Positions 3,597 through 7,734 of a DNA stretch of 7,734 bases are shown here, piece by piece. The stretch comes from Bacteroidales bacterium (GTDB taxonomy: Bacteria > Bacteroidota > Bacteroidia > Bacteroidales > JAADJA01). The stretch covers positions 1 through 7,734 of the forward strand of contig JAIORT010000186.1 in NCBI GenBank assembly GCA_021107975.1, given 5' to 3'. Numbering within the stretch: position 1 is the stretch's first letter; each line of letters begins with the position of its first letter. The notes beneath the pieces were generated by a model. It saw only the letters and a list, made by a program, of their open reading frames with translations. It had not been told where the DNA came from and did not search any database. The position numbers and the translations under genes are program-made.

Positions 3597-6229
3597 AAAA
3601 ATTTACTTCGTTTATATTTTTACTGATTGCTCTTTTTGTAAATACTTTTGCGTTATACTCACAGGATGAGGATAATGGTAGCCTGTCGAACGAAGAAATA
3701 GAAAAATACAAGGAACAGATAACAGGTCTCGTAAAATATCTCGAAGGCACATTGAATTTTCTTGGTGATACTGTATCGGTTCCGAAAGAAAAAGAAATCA
3801 TCATTAACGAAAGTTACCTTAAAATCTTTCAAGATGATAAAGTGCAGATAGAAGACGACCTGGATGAAAACAGGGAAGTTCCGTTGCATAAAGATGTTCA
3901 GGCGTATTTAAAGGATATTGAATTTTTTTATAAGAATGTAAAATTTGAATTTGTTATTTCCGATATCAGTCATTTCCTGAATGAAAACAACCAACATTAT
4001 TTCAAAGTAACTTTTAACAGAATACTTGACGGCATTACTGTGGACAATGATACTGTAAGTTCAAAAAAACTTCGTTATATGGAAGTGAACCTGGATATTG
4101 TAAAGAACGACCTGAAAATTGCCAGTATTTACACAACCAAATTAGATGAAAAAGAGGAAATCAAAAACTGGTGGAATAACCTTACAGCCGAATGGAGAAA
4201 TATTTTTGGTGAAAATATTCATATCAATGATTCTATTTTATTGGCTGACATCATTTATTTCAGCGACAGCCTGATTGTAAAGGCAAATGATATAACCAAA
4301 CCCGATAATGATTCTGTTATGAATTATTCCCGAACCATCATGATTGAACTGCCGGCAGAAAGGAAAACTCACATTGATACGGCAGCCTCTTATGATTCTG
4401 TTTTTTTTGATACAAAAATTGTATATACCAAATTGAATGGAATAGTAAAACAACAAAAAATTGATGTTTCAGGAAACGACCAAATCAGAAATCTTGAGCC
4501 GTTAAATGAACTGGCCGGACTTGCAGAGATCAATTGCTCTAATACTTTAATCAGCAATCTTGTTCCGCTGCGAAACCTGAATCGTCTTGAAATTCTCGAT
4601 TGCTCGGAAACACCGGTTGGCGATCTGACACCTTTACATTATTCCACAACCGTAAAAGATTTGAATTGCAGTTATACTTTGATAAATGACCTTTCATCCA
4701 TTAGCGGTCTTATTAGACTTGAAAGGCTGAATTGTGCCGGTATTAAGATCAACGGACTTGATTTTCTAAAAAATTGTTCGAACCTCAAATTTCTCGATTG
4801 CAACGAGACCGGGATTTTTGATATTAAACCTTTAGAAGGAATTACAACTCTTGAAAATCTGGATATCTCAGGCACAAAAGTCAGAAATCTTGAACCATTG
4901 ACTGCACTTGATAGTTTAACATACCTGAATTGTGAAAGCAGTTGGGTTGTTTCTGTTGAACCTTTAAAAGATTTGTCGAACCTTGAAGTTCTTCGGATAA
5001 GTAATACTGAGATCAGCAGCCTTCAGCCTCTTAATGACCTTGAAAGCCTGAAAAAGATATATTGCGACGATACAGAAATAAAAGAAGAAGAAACCATTCA
5101 GTTTATGAGAGACCATCCTGGTTGTCTCGTGATCTTTGAATCGGAGGAATTGCTGACCGGATGGAAGAAAATGGATGAAGCATGGAAGGAAATTGTACGG
5201 AACAATGCCGAAATCAGCGAACCGCCTACAAAAGAGGAATTACACAGTTTTTTGAAAATTAAAGAATTGAATATTTCAGGAAATGAAAAAATTGATAATC
5301 TTAGTCCGATACGAAAGCTTTTTAACCTTAAAGCCCTGAATATATCTTCTGTTAAAGCCACTGATTTTAGTCCGGTCGGAGATGCAATTGAACTGGAAGA
5401 TGTTAATATTTCTAACACTTCTGTTAAGAATCTTGAGTTTGCATGTAATTTATACAATCTGAAAGAAATAAATATTGAAAACACTTCGGTAAATTCACTC
5501 GAACCGCTTAAAGAGTTAAAAAATCTAAAAATAGTTTATGCCGATAATTCTGGTATTGGCGATAAGGTTGCATTTCAATTCATGAGAAGCAATCCGGACT
5601 GCCTGGTCGTTTATAAGAGTGATGATCTTCAAAGCTGGTGGAAAAGTTTGCCTGCATCATGGAAAGATTTCTTTTCTGGACAATTTAAGGTGGATTCTCC
5701 TCCTACAAAAGAACAATTGCACCGGATACTTTTCCTGGATTCGCTGAGCATTATCAATAATAATCAAATTGAAAACCTCGATCCGCTAATCATGCTGCAG
5801 GGATTAATTACCATACAATTCAGCGGAACACAAGTTAACGATCTTCAACCTTTAAGTCAACTTGGAAAACTTAAAGCAGTTCAATGCACACAAAATCCCA
5901 TTAGCGATCTTGAGCCTTTAATAAGCCTTTCCGAATTAGAAAATCTCAACATAGAAAATACCCCGGTAAGCGATTTAAAACCATTAGCATCTTTACAAAG
6001 TATTAAAGTGCTTAATTGTTCGGGTACTCAGATAAAATCATTGAAACCTTTGGCAAACCTTATAAAACTTGAACACATTGAATTAAATAACACGGCAATA
6101 AAAAGCCTGAAACCCTTAATTGACCTGCATAGATTAAAAACAGTAAAGTGTTACAACACTAAGATGTCGGTTAAGAATGTGGATAAGTTCAAAGCAGCAA
6201 AGCCCCATTGCGAAGTTGTGTATTATTAA
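3593..6229 (+). CDS. Secreted multi-module leucine-rich repeat protein (878 aa)
   Basis: The GTG start overlaps the previous stop by four bases (GTGA). Residues 1-24 are a signal peptide ending LYSQ. Residues ~47-185 form a domain marked by DDKVQIEDDL, KDVQAYLKDIEFFY and KIASIYTTKL, paralogous to the 192-residue protein upstream. Three modules follow, each opened by a tryptophan linker: WWNNLTAEW (193-201), WKKMDEAW (524-531), WWKSLPASW (682-690). After each linker come exact 22-residue LRRs of internalin-like pattern LxPLxxLxxLxxLxCSxTxIxD: nine (301-498), four (570-657) and six (729-860). Each run ends in a cap: FMRDHPGC (504-511), FMRSNPDC (663-670), FKAAKPHC (866-873). Modules 2 and 3 share PPTKE(E/Q)LH before the repeats, whereas module 1 has ~50 extra residues there. 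No type IX secretion C-terminal domain, lipobox or membrane anchor is visible. LRR solenoids bind proteins; the partner is unknown. Confidence 0.92.
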   Translation: MKKFTSFIFLLIALFVNTFALYSQDEDNGSLSNEEIEKYKEQITGLVKYLEGTLNFLGDTVSVPKEKEIIINESYLKIFQDDKVQIEDDLDENREVPLHKDVQAYLKDIEFFYKNVKFEFVISDISHFLNENNQHYFKVTFNRILDGITVDNDTVSSKKLRYMEVNLDIVKNDLKIASIYTTKLDEKEEIKNWWNNLTAEWRNIFGENIHINDSILLADIIYFSDSLIVKANDITKPDNDSVMNYSRTIMIELPAERKTHIDTAASYDSVFFDTKIVYTKLNGIVKQQKIDVSGNDQIRNLEPLNELAGLAEINCSNTLISNLVPLRNLNRLEILDCSETPVGDLTPLHYSTTVKDLNCSYTLINDLSSISGLIRLERLNCAGIKINGLDFLKNCSNLKFLDCNETGIFDIKPLEGITTLENLDISGTKVRNLEPLTALDSLTYLNCESSWVVSVEPLKDLSNLEVLRISNTEISSLQPLNDLESLKKIYCDDTEIKEEETIQFMRDHPGCLVIFESEELLTGWKKMDEAWKEIVRNNAEISEPPTKEELHSFLKIKELNISGNEKIDNLSPIRKLFNLKALNISSVKATDFSPVGDAIELEDVNISNTSVKNLEFACNLYNLKEINIENTSVNSLEPLKELKNLKIVYADNSGIGDKVAFQFMRSNPDCLVVYKSDDLQSWWKSLPASWKDFFSGQFKVDSPPTKEQLHRILFLDSLSIINNNQIENLDPLIMLQGLITIQFSGTQVNDLQPLSQLGKLKAVQCTQNPISDLEPLISLSELENLNIENTPVSDLKPLASLQSIKVLNCSGTQIKSLKPLANLIKLEHIELNNTAIKSLKPLIDLHRLKTVKCYNTKMSVKNVDKFKAAKPHCEVVYY
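4493..5086 (+). repeat. LRR array 1: nine 22-residue repeats
   Basis: Repeats begin at residues 301, 323, 345, 367, 389, 411, 433, 455 and 477 with no insertions. A cysteine occupies the same position in seven of nine (315, 337, 359, 381, 403, 447, 491), with isoleucine in the other two. Thr takes the place usually held by the conserved Asn in most repeats. Confidence 0.9.
5300..5563 (+). repeat. LRR array 2: four 22-residue repeats
   Basis: Repeats begin at residues 570, 592, 614 and 636. They lack the cysteine seen in array 1 and carry Ile or Ala at that position, and the second and third depart from the xPL turn. A cap with FMRSNPDC follows and links directly into the third W-W linker. 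Confidence 0.87.
5777..6172 (+). repeat. LRR array 3: six 22-residue repeats
   Basis: Repeats begin at residues 729, 751, 773, 795, 817 and 839, all with the xPL turn conserved. Cysteine recurs in three (765, 809, 853). The array runs into the C-terminal cap FKAAKPHCEVVYY, which ends the protein. Confidence 0.88.
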
Positions 6230-6319
6230 AAGGCAACTTGTCCGCGAAATTTAATTCCTAAGCAAATATTAATAAAAATTTGATATTTAAAATGAAATCA
6301 GTTGACCGGTATGCTCAGT

Positions 6320-7483
6320 CTATTCCACGAGTAGTCCATCTGTAAGCCAGTTTGCCACCGCTTGTCGATTGTCTTTTATAATAAACCGTTTCTGGTCTTT
6401 GCTGTTACGAATATTTCCAAGTTCGATAAAAACGGCTACAGGGTGGGTTTTCCTGAGAACATGCAGGTTTCTTGCTTTTACCGTACCGGAGTATCCTCTG
6501 CTTTTTTGATGCCGGTTATATTTTTTTTCAATTGTATTTTTCAGAGTAATTGAAAGTTTTTTACCTGTTTTGCTTTTCGGGCTGTGATAAAAAAACATAT
6601 CAACGCGGTGGCGGCTGCTGCGCGAGTCCACATGAAGAATGATAGCCCGTTGCTTTTTAGCACCTTTTTGCTTGTGTTCTTTGTAAAGCCGGTTAATGGC
6701 ATCAACTCGCTGGTTAAGCCGCTTAACCTGGTTTAAAGGGATTTCCCGGTTTTTCCAGCAGACTTCGTCTTTGTCAGGTTTTAAAATGGCTTCATCACGT
6801 ATGCCGTCATTCTTATCGCGGATAATTATATATACGGTGGCACTGTGTTCCAGCAGATTTCTTGCCAGACGTAAGCTAATATCGTAAGCATATTCATCCT
6901 CGCAAAGCATTTTGCCATTGTATTTACCTATGGCGCCGGGGTCGGGTCCACCATGACCGGCAACAATATAATAAACCTGTCCTGTTAGTTTGGTTGATTT
7001 TATAGTTACTTTCTCATGTTTTTTCCCGAAGATAGGACATGTTATTTGAGCAGCAGCATTTGTTTTGTGTGATTCGCCTCCGCAATGCAGGTATTCATAA
7101 GGAACCCACAAAATGTTATCGCTGCGGTAATCTTTAGATTTTAATCCGGCTTTGTGCATATTTTCATTATAAGCCTGTATTTTTTTCGCCAGGTCCCAAT
7201 CGTTATTCCCTGTTGTTGAGCGTATGCTTTTTCCATTGTATTGATATACAAGAATGGGTAAATTATAGGATTTTCCGATGATGAGTTTCAGATTATCGCT
7301 TAAATTATTTATGCTCCTGAGATAATCCAGGTTGCATTTTGATTGATTCAGATTATAACGATTGAGCAAGGAATACACACCATCTCCGGGATTGGCTTTT
7401 ACCTTCAGGTGTTGTGGCTCTCCGGCATGGAGGGTTGTTGCTGTCAGTAAAAAAAACAGATATGCTATTGAAAATATTTTCAT
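6320..7483 (-). CDS. LysM / Amidase_3 N-acetylmuramoyl-L-alanine amidase, secreted
   Basis: This zinc enzyme should cleave the amide bond between N-acetylmuramic acid and L-alanine in peptidoglycan, in the periplasm. I start it at the ATG at 7483 (387 residues), which gives a standard signal peptide, MKIFSIAYLFFLLTATTLHA, cut after residue 20. A GTG at 7513 would add ten residues ahead of it and is less likely. Residues ~27-78 (VKANPGDGVYSLL ... IIGKSYNLPI) are a LysM-like peptidoglycan-binding domain. The catalytic domain spans ~168-387. The expected zinc and catalytic residues are all present: H177 in VAGHGG, E195 in CEDEYAYD, H284 in IILHVDS, and E354 in FIELGNIRN. Family-typical segments such as NDGIRDE and QAVANWL are also there, so it should be active. 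It is convergent with the LRR gene, 90 bp apart. Confidence 0.93.
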   Translation of the reverse strand: MKIFSIAYLFFLLTATTLHAGEPQHLKVKANPGDGVYSLLNRYNLNQSKCNLDYLRSINNLSDNLKLIIGKSYNLPILVYQYNGKSIRSTTGNNDWDLAKKIQAYNENMHKAGLKSKDYRSDNILWVPYEYLHCGGESHKTNAAAQITCPIFGKKHEKVTIKSTKLTGQVYYIVAGHGGPDPGAIGKYNGKMLCEDEYAYDISLRLARNLLEHSATVYIIIRDKNDGIRDEAILKPDKDEVCWKNREIPLNQVKRLNQRVDAINRLYKEHKQKGAKKQRAIILHVDSRSSRHRVDMFFYHSPKSKTGKKLSITLKNTIEKKYNRHQKSRGYSGTVKARNLHVLRKTHPVAVFIELGNIRNSKDQKRFIIKDNRQAVANWLTDGLLVE

Positions 7484-7510
7484 TATTTTAATATGAGCTT
7501 TTTGTATTGC

Positions 7511-7526
7511 CACGGATTCACGGATT
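7511..7526. repeat. Tandem CACGGATT pair
   Basis: Two exact head-to-tail copies of an 8-bp word within the presumed amidase leader. From memory, the phrase GCCACGGATTCACGGATTAAAT recurs as an intergenic repeat in environmental bacteria; its role is unknown. Confidence 0.7.
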
Positions 7527-7616
7527 AAATCTTAATATACTAAAACGCATAAACTTTTCTGTTTTTGTATAAACTAACAAAGTGGTTAAATGCTGTTTGT
7601 TACTTTATCTGTTTGC

Positions 7617-7642
7617 ATTTCCGTTCAGTATCAGTTTAAAAA
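7617..7642 (-). repeat. Dispersed repeat copy B
   Basis: Read on the minus strand, this is the counterpart of 2293-2317, with CTGATACTGAACGG as its core. It lies upstream of the amidase gene and points the same way as that gene, just as copy A points towards the LRR operon. Confidence 0.5.
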
Positions 7643-7653
7643 AAATTTCGTTT

Positions 7654-7661
7654 CAAAATTA
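7654..7661 (-). promoter_or_regulatory. Weak -7 element candidate for the amidase gene
   Basis: TAATTTTG on the minus strand fits TAnnTTTG, but it lies ~170 bp before the ATG and has no TTG at the -33 position, so a long leader would be required. Confidence 0.2.
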
Positions 7662-7734
7662 ATTTATGATTGAATAAGAAAAAGAGTAAATATGAATAAG
7701 ATATTAAGAGATTTATGAACAATCCCCCAATGCT

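Larger units (their letters stand above)
7484..7734. other. Upstream region of the amidase gene, no gene seen
   Basis: About 250 bases of AT-rich DNA. It contains a tandem CACGGATT pair (7511-7526), an imperfect inverted repeat ACTAACAAA/TTTGTTACT (7573-7581 and 7596-7604, one mismatch), dispersed repeat copy B (7617-7642) and one TAATTTTG on the minus strand (7661-7654). Short open frames at the right edge are too small to call. Confidence 0.6.

Noticed and set aside
5098..5484. Minus-strand 128-codon open frame
   Set aside because: Serine/leucine/phenylalanine-rich antisense of the LRR repeats; an artefact of their periodic codons.
6264..6288. Hairpin AAATATTAA/TTGATATTT between convergent genes as a bidirectional terminator
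   Set aside because: Nine pairs but all A-T apart from one wobble, in AT-rich DNA; too weak to call.
6299..6319. GC-rich terminator after the LRR gene
   Set aside because: I looked for a stem followed by a T run on either strand and found none.
6320..7483. Amidase as an antibacterial effector paired with an immunity protein
   Set aside because: It has a normal signal peptide and a LysM domain like housekeeping cell-wall amidases, and no adjacent co-directional gene.
7484..7513. GTG start adding ten residues to the amidase
   Set aside because: Puts a polar stretch before an otherwise standard signal peptide that begins at the ATG at 7483.
7692..7734. Start of a plus-strand gene at the right edge
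   Set aside because: The ATG at 7692 reaches a stop after seven codons, and the ATG at 7715 has too little sequence to judge.

Overview
The window looks like chromosomal DNA of a Bacteroidetes (Bacteroidota) bacterium, probably of the Bacteroidales/Marinilabiliales type. It is AT-rich. Several secreted proteins have signal peptides ending in F/L-S-Q. There is almost no Shine-Dalgarno use, there are matches to the TAnnTTTG promoter element, and the amidase resembles the LysM-plus-Amidase_3 proteins of that phylum. This placement is an inference; no rRNA or marker gene is present.

Layout. (1) 1-760, minus strand: the first 253 codons of an Elp3-like radical SAM protein that runs off the left edge. 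(2) 776-792: a perfect palindrome made of two opposed TAATTTTG elements, a candidate shared promoter for the divergent genes on either side. (3) 871-2110, plus strand: two genes 7 bp apart, encoding a coiled-coil lipoprotein and a secreted 192-residue protein. (4) 2111-2756: a 646-bp intergenic stretch with small repeats, a heptamer tandem array and the likely 3' remnant of a four-helix-bundle (S23/IVS-type) gene. (5) 2757-6229, plus strand: two translationally coupled genes (GTGA overlap), a secreted 279-residue protein with a TTG start and an 878-residue secreted leucine-rich-repeat (LRR) protein. (6) 6320-7483, minus strand: a complete secreted N-acetylmuramoyl-L-alanine amidase, convergent with the LRR gene.

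The main point of interest is that the secreted proteins of regions 3 and 5 seem to form one family-related set. The 192-residue protein and residues ~47-185 of the LRR protein share the same order of motifs and are probably paralogous domains. The LRR protein is built from three tandem modules. Each has a W-W linker, an internalin-like run of exact 22-residue repeats (9, 4 and 6 of them) and a capping segment containing P-x-C. No gene of the set has a function I can name. A binding or adaptor role in the cell envelope is the simplest inference. The amidase next door acts on peptidoglycan, but nothing in the sequence ties it functionally to the LRR cluster.

No rRNA, tRNA, CRISPR array, transposase or riboswitch was seen.
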